NCBI GenBank assembly: GCA_041650175.1
Contig: JBAZLS010000001.1
Span: 53,948 to 117,947 of the forward strand
Reading direction: 5' to 3'
Origin: Minisyncoccus sp041650175
GTDB lineage: Bacteria > Patescibacteriota > Minisyncoccia > Minisyncoccales > Minisyncoccaceae
DNA: 64,000 nucleotides
Shown: piece by piece, positions 43,934 to 52,393 of the stretch
Layout: every line of letters starts with the position of its first letter
Numbering within the stretch: position 1 is the stretch's first letter
Notes under the pieces: model-generated
What the model saw: the letters and a program-made list of their open reading frames with translations, nothing else
The model's database searches: none
Told to the model about the DNA's origin: nothing
Made by a program: the position numbers and the translations under genes

Positions 43934-43960
43934 GATTCCAGTTTTCGTTGGAATGACAAA
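43934..43960. repeat. type C palindrome (degenerate)
   Basis: GATTCCAGTTTTCGTTGGAA followed by TGACAAA. It is a diverged member of the GATTCCTGC-TTTC-GCAGGAATGACA family. Confidence 0.55.
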
Positions 43961-44139
43961 TAAAAAAACAGAATTCCCTTTTTTTCCTCCGAGGCAGGCA
44001 TACTGAAATAACAGAAGGAGGAACAAAGATTTTTCTTTCGTCCTCCATAGACAGGCAAGTTGAAGTGACAAGCATAGTACTGAAATGAAAATAGAGAAAA
44101 GAAATTAGTATTGCTTCGCTATTTCTTCGAATAGTTATA

Positions 44140-44176
44140 GCAACACAAAACCCCTTTCGGGGATTTTGTGTTGCAC
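44140..44176. terminator. long hairpin, terminator-like
   Basis: GCAACACAAAACCCC and GGGGATTTTGTGTTGC pair with one bulged base around TTTC. It resembles 44898-44925 (ACAAAACCCCC stem). No gene immediately adjoins it, so it may be a repeat. Confidence 0.55.
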
Positions 44177-44304
44177 AAGAAACTAGACTCCAAATTAAGC
44201 TGAGAATACAAACAAAGAAAGCAGATAAAAAGGTTCAACCTTTATTACCAATTCCATTTTGTCCACCTATGGAGAAACCTGATAGAAAATCTCTTTTCTG
44301 CAAG

Positions 44305-44346
44305 AAATGACAAATCGTTCTTGAGGCCGACCTGAGGTCGAACCTC
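44305..44346. repeat. half of a B-type REPIN
   Basis: AAATGACAAATCGTTCTTGAGG matches the right half of B1/B2 in pieces (AAATGACAAATCGT, then TTGAGGCCGACC), directly followed by GAGGTCGAACCTC (44334-44346). Confidence 0.65.
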
Positions 44347-44371
44347 GGCTATACTATTTTCCAAAAAAATA

Positions 44372-44392
44372 AGGCTTTTTTAAAAAAAGCCT
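44372..44392 (-). terminator. terminator overlapping a stop codon
   Basis: AGGCTTTTTT and AAAAAAGCCT pair. The last three codons and the TAA of the 139-residue membrane protein lie inside the stem, on the minus strand; translation to the end would compete with folding. Confidence 0.7.
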
Positions 44393-44799
44393 AACCCCCG
44401 TTTTTGACATCTTTTGATATACGCCCTACATCCTACGCTAATAAAAGCCGCTTTAATAAAATAATATATCCCCATTATAATAACTATTGCCCAAATTTCT
44501 AAAGACTCACTCGCTTCAAAATAATAAATCGCCTGCACAGAGATAATCAAATAAATAATCACTAAAATATAAGGCCCAACCACAAATAAGAAATATGAAA
44601 TAAAGGGTAGAATTATTAAAATCATCATACCAGGAATTCCGAAAAAATAAAATCCAATTATTCCACCCAAAAGTGCTTCAATAAGAGCAATCAAAAAAAG
44701 ATATTGAAACAATTTTCTTTCTTCAAATGCACCTACGACAAGCTCCAAGATCTTTACATTGAGCCTCATGTCCTTGTTCCCAATAATTTCAAAGAGCAT
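44380..44799 (-). CDS. small polytopic membrane protein, unknown
   Basis: 139 residues with three to four hydrophobic segments (about 31-50, 52-75, 77-97, 103-122) and a basic C-terminus (YIKRCQKRGLG). The head could start at Met1 or Met11. I recognise no family. It is flanked by REP-like repeats on both sides, which may mark a small insertion. Confidence 0.55.
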   Translation of the reverse strand: MLFEIIGNKDMRLNVKILELVVGAFEERKLFQYLFLIALIEALLGGIIGFYFFGIPGMMILIILPFISYFLFVVGPYILVIIYLIISVQAIYYFEASESLEIWAIVIIMGIYYFIKAAFISVGCRAYIKRCQKRGLGFF

Positions 44800-44847
44800 A
44801 ATTACAAGCTAACAATAAACTTATCATAAGTCAATAATATTTGTACT

Positions 44848-44860
44848 GAGGTCGGACCTC
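44848..44860. repeat. single B-type REP palindrome
   Basis: GAGGTCGGACCTC, identical to the right end unit of B1 and B2, with no partner nearby. Confidence 0.7.
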
Positions 44861-44897
44861 GTGCGTTATTCTTTCTTTTTATTCATTGTTTGGACAA

Positions 44898-44925
44898 CAC
44901 AAAACCCCCGAAAGGGGGTTTTGTG
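44898..44925 (-). terminator. terminator of the 1334-residue surface protein gene
   Basis: CACAAAACCCCC and GGGGGTTTTGTG pair perfectly over 12 bp around GAAA. It lies about 170 nt after the stop at 45096. Confidence 0.7.
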
Positions 44926-44999
44926 GATACTCAGCTAGAATATCCAATTCGTCTCGCAACAAACTATTTAGATTAACTTTTTAACAAAACAATTTATTA

Positions 45000-45059
45000 G
45001 ATTGCTTCGTTATCCTACCCCTACTTTACAGTAGGAGTAGGACTTCCTCGCAATGACAA
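45000..45059. repeat. type D repeat (ATTGCTTCG ... CGCAATGACA)
   Basis: Starts GATTGCTTCGT, ends CTCGCAATGACAA, and includes an internal stem CCTACT/AGTAGG. Related copies are at 49143-49173 and 49812-49851. Confidence 0.6.
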
Positions 45060-45095
45060 GTTATAAAACAAGTAAAGAAAGGAATTTAGTTAAAA

Positions 45096-48000
45096 CTATT
45101 TAGATAAGTTTTGAGTTGAAGTTGGAAGAGTCTTGACTAAGAATTCTGATGTCCAATCAGTTGTACTAGTAGCATTATGTCCTTGAGCTGACTGATCTGA
45201 CCAAATAAAGGCAGAAGTAGCAGGGACAGTAGCAGTAGTCAAAGCTGATGTACCAATAACAGCGTTAGTATCAGAATCAGCACCAGCGCCAGCTACAGTA
45301 GTACCAGCAGCATAAGTTCCACTAGTTAAAGCAATAGAAGTATTTGCTGCAGCAGCATCAGCTGCTAATGGATCAACATTTAAAATAACTTGGCCAAGAA
45401 CAGTACTGTTTGTACATTTAATAGATTGGATACTAGCAATTGTAGTTGTAGTATTTCCAGTTCCATTAGCAGCATCATAAGCAGCACAAGTAAAGCCATC
45501 TGTTGATATTAATGTACCAGTAATTGCACCGATAACATTAGTAGCAATGCCAGTTTCTGTCAAAACGATAGTTGAACCGTTTGTAACAGTACCATAAGAC
45601 ATTACCTCATCTGTTCCATCTGCAGTATCAAAAGTAACAACACCAGTATTAGTTTGAGTATAAGCAGATGCAATTGATGTAACTGCGTCAACTCTAACAT
45701 CGCCAGCAGTTACGGTTGCACTACCATCTACATCGCTGTAGTGAGAAGCACCACCGTTCTTACCAATATAGTAATTGGTTGCTGAAGTAGTAATCCTAGT
45801 ATTTACATAACTTGATGCAGGAACAGAACCGCCGATAGTAGCTCTTAACTCATAAGTCTTACCACCAGAAATTTGTTCTTCTCCAGTAGACAAACAAGTG
45901 ATAGTACCAGTAGCATCTGCTTCTTTCATATCAGCATGTCCGCCAACAGAAGCAATCGTACAGCCAACTGTAGCTACTTGAATGCCAGAATCAGCATCCC
46001 ATAACTGAGCTGTAGCAACTGTAGGAGATAAACCATCAGCATCAGCAGCACTAACATTCTTTGCTATTGCAAAAATAATTTGTCTCCATGAAATAGAACC
46101 TGTACCATTAGTATTGATTGTGAACTTAGACAATGTCTGTGTTCCAGTAGCTAATGTACTTGTTGGCAAACTTACTAATGAAATAGTAGGTATAGCCTTA
46201 TAAACATATAAACTATTTCCAGGAACAGTATTATCTGTTGTAGGAGCACCCAAAGTACCATTTGTTGATCTAGCTAAACAACTAGCAAAAACGATATTTG
46301 TTTTTACGTTAGCACCACTATTTCCTAGACCCAATCCAACTCCAGCTAATGACATTTCAACTGTCAATACTTTTGGAGAATTAGCAGGAACTGTGAAAGG
46401 TGTTCCTAAGTTGAATGTAACTGTAGAAGCACCTGGTTGAGAAGCTAAAATAGTATCACCATCTTTCAAATTAACAGCAGATACTACTGTAGGATCAGAA
46501 ATTGTAAATACAACTCTGCTAATTGAATAAGAATCATTCTGAGCTTCAAATTTGTAAGCAACAGATTTGATAGTACCTGAGTCATCTGCAAGAGCAGTAA
46601 CAGGAGTACTAGCATCTCTACTTACAGCTAATACAGCGTTCTGAGCAATAACTACTTGTCCAGAAGTGGCAGTATTTGCAATACCAACACCAGAAGAAGC
46701 ACCTGTTCCAGAAACAATTAAAGTAGTTTTTGCAGATTCACCTGGAGTAATAGCTGGAATAGCTGGAACAGCACCAGCATCAACACCATCTCTTAATGTT
46801 GCATAAACATCAACAGTAACTGTTTTTCCCCTAGCTAATGTAAAGCTTACTGGGAAGTCGTTGCTTGCAGTAGGAGTAGCTCTTGGAGATGTTGTAATAG
46901 CAGCAGCTCCATCATTTGAATAAGTAACATACATATCTGCAAAATCATCAAAATCAACAGTAGTACCACCAACAGCAGCAATAGCAAGTCTAAAGTTATT
47001 TACATAAATATCTTCTGATGTTCCGGCAGTAACCTGATATGAACCAACTTTAAATGCATTCTTTGGGAAAGTTACATTTTGATTAGTGAAGTTTGTGGTT
47101 TTAATAACTGTAAAACCAGATGTACCATCAGCAACACTTAATCCTGCAGCAGGAGAAGCAGTTGTAGGAACATTAACTGTACCTAATGAAACTTGCTTTG
47201 TACCATTTGCAGAAGTAGGAACAGCAAAAGTAATAGTTATAGTACTTCCATTTGCGATATTGTTTGTAGTATCAGCAGAAACTGTAGCACCAGTTGTGTC
47301 TTCGGCAATATCTGCATAGAATTCTACGATAGTTTCAACACCAGTTTGGAATGTGTAATTAACATTGTAAAGAGTACCAGCAGTTAAAGCCAATCCAGCT
47401 GTTGAGCCGTATTGAGAACCGTTGATCATTACTTTACCATTCTTTAAAGAAGAAATTGAACCAGCGCCAGTACCTCCACCAACACCAGTAAATCTTAATC
47501 CTTCTACTCTAATGTTTTCACCATTAGCCTTAACTTTCCATTTTCCAAGTAATATTCCACTAGCATTATTGGCAACGGTTGCTGGAAGAGCAGCATTGTC
47601 TGCAGAAACAGTAGTAGTTCCTTGGTTAACAGTCATTTGGCCAGTTGTAGCTGGAATTACTGTTGGAGATACAGAAACATTGTAATCAACATCTCTGATA
47701 TCAATATCAGCATTGTTCCTTAATGACATCTGAATGATTCTTGAAGAACCACCGTTGATATCAGCTAAAACTTTAACATTTCTTGTACCAGTTGCTAAAA
47801 TCTTGTCAAAAGTGAAAACAGCGTAGTTGTTTACTAAAGAAGCAACTGTAGCTACTTCTGTTCCATCAATTAACAATTTAAAGTTAGCAAGGTCTTTTGC
47901 ATCAATAGAATTGATTTGCTTTAGTGACAATCTTGTGAATTTTACATTTCTATTATTAATAGTAAATGCAGATTCCCAAATTCTTGTACCAGAAGCAGGA

Positions 48001-49100
48001 TCAATAGCTACATTAGCATTAGGTTGAGGTGTGCCAACAACAACTTGAGCCAAAGTTGCATTAGCAATTGAGTGGATATTTCCATTCAATGGTAAGTTGG
48101 CAACTAAAGTAACACTTGTTGTAACACCGCTCAAAGAAAGACCAACAGTCTGACCATTGTAGTTGTTTCCAATATCAGCTTTTACAGAAATAGTTACAGT
48201 TGAACCAGCAGGAATTGTAAAAATTCCATTAGGGTCATTGAAAGTAACTTTACCACTAGATAATGAACCGGCATCGGTTAATCTAGTTGTTCCATTAAAG
48301 AGATAAACATTTTTCAATGTGCCATCAGCTGATACACCTAATCTAGTTAATTCTATAGCAGTAATTTTTGCTTCTGCATTAGAACCATTAGTAAAGGTGT
48401 AGTGAGCCATGTCAGCAATTGCCTGTGAATTTGTACAACCAACTGTTCCACAAGAAATAAATGTAGATACGGCTGGGTTGTCAGAAGCAATAGCAACAGA
48501 CAAAGAACCAGTTACAGGTACTGTTGGGTTAGTTGGAGTTGTTGTAGTTCCACAAGGTAGTCCTGTGGTTGCACTATATGCAGCTCCAGCAGCACAACCA
48601 GTAGTGTCACCAGGAGTAACAGGAGTAACAGGAGTTGTAGTAGCTAATAATTGATTAGCCTTTGTTCTAGAAATAACTCCAAAATAACCTGCAACAGGAG
48701 TGATACCATATTTAGTTTGGAATTTTTTTACAGCAGCCTTAGTTGCATTTCCAAAATAAGTTGTTTCATTTCCTGCTGAACCAGCACCAGAAACAGAAAC
48801 TTTAGTCTCTGGATCAGCATTTAAAAATACTTGAAGATATTTAACATCTTCACCCCTTGATCCAAGAGTTAAGTTCTTTGTGAAAGTGAAACCTGTTGGA
48901 ATTGAACCAATAGTAGCAACAGGAGTTGTTGTTGTAGTAGTCGTAGTAGTAGTTGATAAACCACTAATTAGACTCATCAATCCAGCTTGGTCGCATTCGC
49001 CTAAAGTCTGTAATGTGCAAGCAGCTGAAACAGGGCTTACAAAAACAGACAAAGCGAATACTGCGGATGCGAAAATACTAATTTGTTTTTTTATATTCAT
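45096..49100 (-). CDS. S-layer-like surface protein with peptidoglycan-binding domain (paralogue 2)
   Basis: 1334 residues. Signal peptide 1-26 (VSA cleavage), paired cysteines C28 and C36, a pure Thr run (51-59), then a peptidoglycan-binding 1-type domain (78-152: GSRGEDVKYLQVFL and TKAAVKKFQTKYG). A Thr/Pro linker and a long series of Ser/Thr/Val/Gly-rich beta domains follow; several line up with paralogue 1 (for example ADIDIRDVDYNVSV and AVSRDASTPVTALADD). The C-terminus SAQGHNATSTTDWTSEF and PTSTQNLSK is shared. It has few Lys and Trp and no catalytic motif. It has low Cys after the head. It is probably the major surface-layer protein. Codon content is richer in GC/Thr-Ala than neighbours. 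Confidence 0.88.
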   Translation of the reverse strand: MNIKKQISIFASAVFALSVFVSPVSAACTLQTLGECDQAGLMSLISGLSTTTTTTTTTTPVATIGSIPTGFTFTKNLTLGSRGEDVKYLQVFLNADPETKVSVSGAGSAGNETTYFGNATKAAVKKFQTKYGITPVAGYFGVISRTKANQLLATTTPVTPVTPGDTTGCAAGAAYSATTGLPCGTTTTPTNPTVPVTGSLSVAIASDNPAVSTFISCGTVGCTNSQAIADMAHYTFTNGSNAEAKITAIELTRLGVSADGTLKNVYLFNGTTRLTDAGSLSSGKVTFNDPNGIFTIPAGSTVTISVKADIGNNYNGQTVGLSLSGVTTSVTLVANLPLNGNIHSIANATLAQVVVGTPQPNANVAIDPASGTRIWESAFTINNRNVKFTRLSLKQINSIDAKDLANFKLLIDGTEVATVASLVNNYAVFTFDKILATGTRNVKVLADINGGSSRIIQMSLRNNADIDIRDVDYNVSVSPTVIPATTGQMTVNQGTTTVSADNAALPATVANNASGILLGKWKVKANGENIRVEGLRFTGVGGGTGAGSISSLKNGKVMINGSQYGSTAGLALTAGTLYNVNYTFQTGVETIVEFYADIAEDTTGATVSADTTNNIANGSTITITFAVPTSANGTKQVSLGTVNVPTTASPAAGLSVADGTSGFTVIKTTNFTNQNVTFPKNAFKVGSYQVTAGTSEDIYVNNFRLAIAAVGGTTVDFDDFADMYVTYSNDGAAAITTSPRATPTASNDFPVSFTLARGKTVTVDVYATLRDGVDAGAVPAIPAITPGESAKTTLIVSGTGASSGVGIANTATSGQVVIAQNAVLAVSRDASTPVTALADDSGTIKSVAYKFEAQNDSYSISRVVFTISDPTVVSAVNLKDGDTILASQPGASTVTFNLGTPFTVPANSPKVLTVEMSLAGVGLGLGNSGANVKTNIVFASCLARSTNGTLGAPTTDNTVPGNSLYVYKAIPTISLVSLPTSTLATGTQTLSKFTINTNGTGSISWRQIIFAIAKNVSAADADGLSPTVATAQLWDADSGIQVATVGCTIASVGGHADMKEADATGTITCLSTGEEQISGGKTYELRATIGGSVPASSYVNTRITTSATNYYIGKNGGASHYSDVDGSATVTAGDVRVDAVTSIASAYTQTNTGVVTFDTADGTDEVMSYGTVTNGSTIVLTETGIATNVIGAITGTLISTDGFTCAAYDAANGTGNTTTTIASIQSIKCTNSTVLGQVILNVDPLAADAAAANTSIALTSGTYAAGTTVAGAGADSDTNAVIGTSALTTATVPATSAFIWSDQSAQGHNATSTTDWTSEFLVKTLPTSTQNLSK

Positions 49101-49142
49101 TTTTGTTTTTATTAATTTTCCAAATTTTTAGAAATAATATAA

Positions 49143-49173
49143 ATTGCTTCGTCGTCCGCTTCGCGGACTCCTC
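49143..49173. repeat. type D repeat with CCGCTTCGCGG core
   Basis: ATTGCTTCGTCGTCCGCTTC opens the unit, then GCGGACTCCTC. It lies in the leader of the 1334-residue gene, where the stem GTCCGC/GCGGAC would fold in the mRNA. Confidence 0.6.
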
Positions 49174-49376
49174 TTCTACAAATTATATTACTTTTAAACC
49201 TAAAATATTTGGGTTTTGGCTTATTCCCTATTTTTGAAATTTGGGAAAGCCAGTTTTTCAAATCATTTTTTATTATTCAGCCAGTATATCAACCGATTAC
49301 TTTTCTCTTACTGTTTTGTCCGTCACTCTGCTTTGCCTTCAGCAAAACAGAATAACAGAAATAATTTTGTATTTAG

Positions 49377-49413
49377 ATTCCTGCTTTCGTCCTCCAAGGG
49401 CAGGCAGGAATGA
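49377..49413. repeat. type C palindrome with internal insert
   Basis: GATTCCTGCTTTCG ... GCAGGAATGA with CCTCCAAGGGCAGG-like text between the arms. Confidence 0.6.
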
Positions 49414-49519
49414 TATTAATACAAAATAAATCTCTTAAAACAGTGAGAAAAGCTAATCAAACAGCTGTCGTTGCAATCCATAATCTATCATTTCAAGCCC
49501 AAGGTTAACATCCTTTTTA

Positions 49520-49544
49520 GATTCCTGCTTTCGCAGGAATGACA
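49520..49544. repeat. type C palindrome (perfect)
   Basis: GATTCCTGC, TTTC, GCAGGAATGACA: 8-bp perfect arms plus the conserved tail. Confidence 0.75.
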
Positions 49545-49644
49545 GACCTTCGCCCCCCATAGGCAGGCAAATGAACAAAAAGATATTAAACTTGGGTTTG
49601 AAAATCAAATAACAAATTGCAACTATTTTCTAACAAAATCAAGT

Positions 49645-49712
49645 ATTAGCAATCAATATTTGCCTATTTCTCCGTTTATTGCCAAAGAAATAGGCAAATA
49701 TTGATTGCTAAT
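49645..49712. repeat. 27-bp perfect inverted repeat
   Basis: The left arm 49645-49671 (begins ATTAGCAATCAATATT) is the exact reverse complement of the right arm 49686-49712, around a 14-nt loop. It is the longest perfect hairpin in the window, and unlike the other repeats it is AT-rich. Confidence 0.9.
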
Positions 49713-49744
49713 GATATTAAATTTTAGAAAGAAACATCTTATAA

Positions 49745-49802
49745 GATCCCTGCTTTCGCAGGAATGACATTGTACTGGGTTTCCTGCTTTCGCAAGAGTA
49801 AC
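49745..49802. repeat. two adjacent type C palindromes
   Basis: GATCCCTGCTTTCGCAGGAA with the TGACA tail (49745-49769), then TTCCTGCTTTCGCAAGAGTA (49781 onward), 36 bp apart. Confidence 0.65.
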
Positions 49803-49811
49803 AAAGGGATG

Positions 49812-49851
49812 GATTGCTTCGTCGTCCGCTTTGCGGGCACCTCGCAATGGC
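49812..49851. repeat. type D repeat
   Basis: GATTGCTTCGTCGTCCGCTT opens the unit; it ends CTCGCAATGGCAA. The ends ATTGC/GCAAT pair. Confidence 0.6.
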
Positions 49852-49867
49852 AAACATAATATCAACA

Positions 49868-50596
49868 TTAATTTGAAGCAGGTTGAATTTTATATAATTC
49901 TTCTAACGCCTCACCATATTTCTTCACATCAAAAAAATCCTTAGCCTTCTTAAGAATCACTTTTTGCTCGTCAGTTAAATTTTTTTCATTACTTTCAATT
50001 TCTTTAATTTCGTTTTCTGCTATCACTTGATAAAACTCTTGCACTACTGGTTCCTTTTCATTCATTATAACAGCATTAGAATTCTTTTCAAGTGTTTTAA
50101 CTTTTGCGACGACAGTGCCAGCAAACTTTGCTTTCTGATCAGCTGGTAGTGATTTTAATTTTTCTGAAGCATCGGCTAATATTTTTTTTGTCTCAACTTG
50201 CGCTTCCCCTTTTTCCTTGCTTTCAGCAACTATCTTGTCCATCTTTAATTCTGTATCTTGAATAACAGCCAAAAGTTTTTCTTCTGGCGATACGCTTTTT
50301 TCAATCTTTGACCCACTAATAACACTAGCTAGTTGAGCCAAATCACTGCCATAAGGACTATTAACAATAAAAACGGTACCAAACAATAAACAAATCAAAA
50401 AAGAGTAAGCGAACGCCAATTTAGGACGATTAAAAGTAACTCCAAACAACTCTATAATAGTATCTTTTAGCCCGATAGAAGGTTCTGGTTCAAAAGTTTT
50501 TGAAATAATATTCTGTTTAGAAAAATTAACCCAATCGTCATTGGGTTTTATTTTTTTCATTGATTCAAGCTTTTTTATAACTTCGTATTCTGTCAT
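49868..50596 (-). CDS. putative anti-sigma/sigma-partner membrane protein
   Basis: 242 residues: a cytoplasmic head of about 60 residues with MKKIKPNDDWV, one TM segment near 72-92, then an extracytoplasmic helical part (about 110-240) rich in Lys/Glu with DQKAKFAGTVVAKVKTLEKN. It resembles DUF5667-type proteins found beside ECF sigma factors. It is encoded 63 bp downstream of the sigma factor in the same direction, so an anti-sigma role is likely but unproven. Confidence 0.65.
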   Translation of the reverse strand: MTEYEVIKKLESMKKIKPNDDWVNFSKQNIISKTFEPEPSIGLKDTIIELFGVTFNRPKLAFAYSFLICLLFGTVFIVNSPYGSDLAQLASVISGSKIEKSVSPEEKLLAVIQDTELKMDKIVAESKEKGEAQVETKKILADASEKLKSLPADQKAKFAGTVVAKVKTLEKNSNAVIMNEKEPVVQEFYQVIAENEIKEIESNEKNLTDEQKVILKKAKDFFDVKKYGEALEELYKIQPASN

Positions 50597-50658
50597 TTTT
50601 GATATTATTTTTGTTGTCTACTGGTTAAGACGTTAAAACTAAGAAAGTGTTACACTTT

Positions 50659-51222
50659 TTATGATTCTAATATCTGACGAAGTTGCTTCATTCCTCGAGA
50701 AATAAGTACCCTTGTAGCGCCCTGAGACTTCCCCAGCGACTTTGCAACCTCAGTAATGGGTTCTTGCTCGACATAATACAAATGGACTGCCTGACGATAT
50801 TCTTCCTTCATTTTATCCATTGCACAAGCAACAGCTGCATATTCTTCCTTTATTTGAGCATTCTTATGGATATCTTGCTTCTTATCTTCCATCGTACCCA
50901 TAATACTATCTATATCAACATTACTTTTCTCTTTATCATGGGCTCTGTAATAATCAATGACTATATTTCGAGCTAAAGTAAATAAAAAAGCAGAAGAATT
51001 TTTTACTTCCTTATCCAAAGATATCTGCTTCCAAAGACGTGTAAAAACCTCGGAAGTTAAATCTTGAGCAATAGATTCCGAACTTACTTTAAAATAAATA
51101 AAACGATAAATACGCCCTAGATATTCATCATAAAGCTGTGAAAAAAACTGTTCTTTATACTTTTTCTTTTCAGTCATATTAAGCTTTCTTTTCAATAATT
51201 TTAATGATTCAAATTCATCCAT
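50659..51222 (-). CDS. ECF-type RNA polymerase sigma factor
   Basis: 187 residues with sigma region 2 (about 27-95: YDEYLGRIYRFIYFKV, AQDLTSEVFTRLWKQ, FLFTLARNIVIDYYRAH) and region 4 (about 130-185: MKEEYRQAVHLYYVEQ, ITEVAKSLGKSQGATRVLI). No region 3, as in ECF factors. The start may be Met16 (MTEKKKYKEQ). With the membrane partner downstream it forms a signal-responding pair; the neighbouring 1334-residue surface protein is a plausible target or sensor. Confidence 0.92.
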   Translation of the reverse strand: MDEFESLKLLKRKLNMTEKKKYKEQFFSQLYDEYLGRIYRFIYFKVSSESIAQDLTSEVFTRLWKQISLDKEVKNSSAFLFTLARNIVIDYYRAHDKEKSNVDIDSIMGTMEDKKQDIHKNAQIKEEYAAVACAMDKMKEEYRQAVHLYYVEQEPITEVAKSLGKSQGATRVLISRGMKQLRQILES

Positions 51223-51307
51223 TATAGAAATACTATCCTGTTACCCATTCATATCTTTCAAAATCTATAAGCAATCTATCCTATTAAGTAATAGTCACAA
51301 TAAAAAC

Positions 51308-51322
51308 ACATCGCCTCGATGT
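51308..51322 (-). terminator. terminator of the winged-helix regulator gene
   Basis: ACATCG and CGATGT pair around three bases; on the minus strand GTTTTTATTG follows. It lies 5 nt after the stop. Confidence 0.6.
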
Positions 51323-51326
51323 CATC

Positions 51327-52151
51327 TTAATATACGTGATTAAGCTCATAAAAGGTTGATTTTCCGCCCCCTTTTGAAACAATAATATTCTTATCTTTTA
51401 GTTCTTTTATCTCTCTTCGAATAGATCGCTCGCTTGCATCTTCAAAATGCTGGCTTATTTGACTAGCTTTTAAAAACCCTTTATTTTGCAATATTTCAAG
51501 CGTCTTTAATTGAATACTTGATAATTCTTCATAATCAATAACAACATCTGACTTTATCATATTCATATCTTTTTCTTTTTTTCCTCCATCTTGCTGTAAA
51601 ACATCAACAAATGCTTTCTCAGGTTTCTTAACTTTTGCCTCTTTTCCTTTCACTTTTTCTGACTCTATCTTAACCTTATCAGATCCTTCAAGCGGAGAGA
51701 CAAGAACGACTTCATTTCCCCTCTCTTCTAAAGGTACTTGCCCTATTCTTACATCTGATTTTACTTGCAAATCAGATACAATATCTTCAACATAATCATT
51801 TTTAATAAGAACTTTTTTTACTTCCATTTCAATATTCAAAAACCGTTCCTCAAACCAAAAAGAAAGGTCAGAATATTCTTTTTTTAAAATAGAAAAATTT
51901 TTAGAATCAATCCAATTTTGCAATTCTGCCAAATCAAAATAATTTATCAGAACTTTCAAAGAAGAAATAGCTTTTTTTACTGATTTTTCTCTTTGCTCAA
52001 AAGCAGATTTCGAGACTAATACAACATAAGAAGACAATACATCCAAACTCTCCCTTCTTATAACAAATTTTAAGGGCTCTTTCTCAGGGAAAAGATCCGT
52101 AACTTTATAGACCGCGGATGTTAGTTTGGCAATCCTTTCTTCTGTTATCAT
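51327..52151 (-). CDS. DeoR-like winged-helix transcriptional regulator
   Basis: 274 residues. The C-terminal 60 form a winged helix (LSSIQLKTLEILQNKGFLKA, SQHFEDASERSIRREIKELK, SKGGGKSTFYELNHV) of the DeoR/HTH_11 type. The N-terminal 130 residues are helical and unknown; a Lys/Glu-rich linker (about 150-190) joins them. A near-perfect promoter lies so close to the ATG that the mRNA should be leaderless. The GGCCA array (52394-52648) lies upstream and is a candidate operator for it. Confidence 0.8.
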   Translation of the reverse strand: MITEERIAKLTSAVYKVTDLFPEKEPLKFVIRRESLDVLSSYVVLVSKSAFEQREKSVKKAISSLKVLINYFDLAELQNWIDSKNFSILKKEYSDLSFWFEERFLNIEMEVKKVLIKNDYVEDIVSDLQVKSDVRIGQVPLEERGNEVVLVSPLEGSDKVKIESEKVKGKEAKVKKPEKAFVDVLQQDGGKKEKDMNMIKSDVVIDYEELSSIQLKTLEILQNKGFLKASQISQHFEDASERSIRREIKELKDKNIIVSKGGGKSTFYELNHVY

Positions 52152-52160
52152 ATTAAGGAT

Positions 52161-52189
52161 AATATAGTAAAAAAATAAGCAAAAGTCAA
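52161..52189 (-). promoter_or_regulatory. leaderless promoter of the winged-helix regulator
   Basis: On the minus strand TTGACT (52189-52184), exactly 17 bp, TATATT (52166-52161). The start point would be near 52155, only about 4 nt before the ATG at 52151. Confidence 0.75.
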
Positions 52190-52393
52190 TGCTAAAAAAT
52201 CATAAATTTTTTATCGAAAATTCTCTATTTTTAATATCATAAAACAAAAACAAAACCAAATCCTTTTCAAGAAATAATCCAGTTTCCTTTTTCAAGAAAA
52301 AAATATTTTCTTACACTTTTTTTAATTACAAAACCAATTCTTTTAATTATAAATTCTTATTTATTCCCAAAAATAAAAATTACTTGATAGAAC

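Larger units (their letters stand above)
43251..44379. other. 1.1-kb non-coding region rich in palindromes
   Basis: No convincing gene. From left to right: hairpin TACTAAAGA/TCTTTAGTA (about 43278-43310); the zinc-ribbon terminator; an AT-rich block; two tandem units of about 120 bp, each with a CCC...GGG hairpin and a type A REPIN (about 43690-43900); a degenerate type C palindrome (43934-43960); CAAGTTGAAGTGACAAGC-like text; a long terminator-like hairpin (44140-44176); and half of a B-type REPIN (44305-44346). Confidence 0.7.
49101..49867. other. non-coding region upstream of the S-layer-like gene
   Basis: Holds the presumed promoter region of the 1334-residue gene (TATAAT on the minus strand near 49187), type D repeats, four type C palindromes and a 27-bp perfect inverted repeat (49645-49712). 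The short open frames here run through repeats and are not credible genes. Confidence 0.7.

Noticed and set aside
49653..49868. 71-codon minus-strand frame near the sigma operon
   Set aside because: It is a translation of type C/D palindromes and the 27-bp inverted repeat; it abuts but does not resemble a gene.
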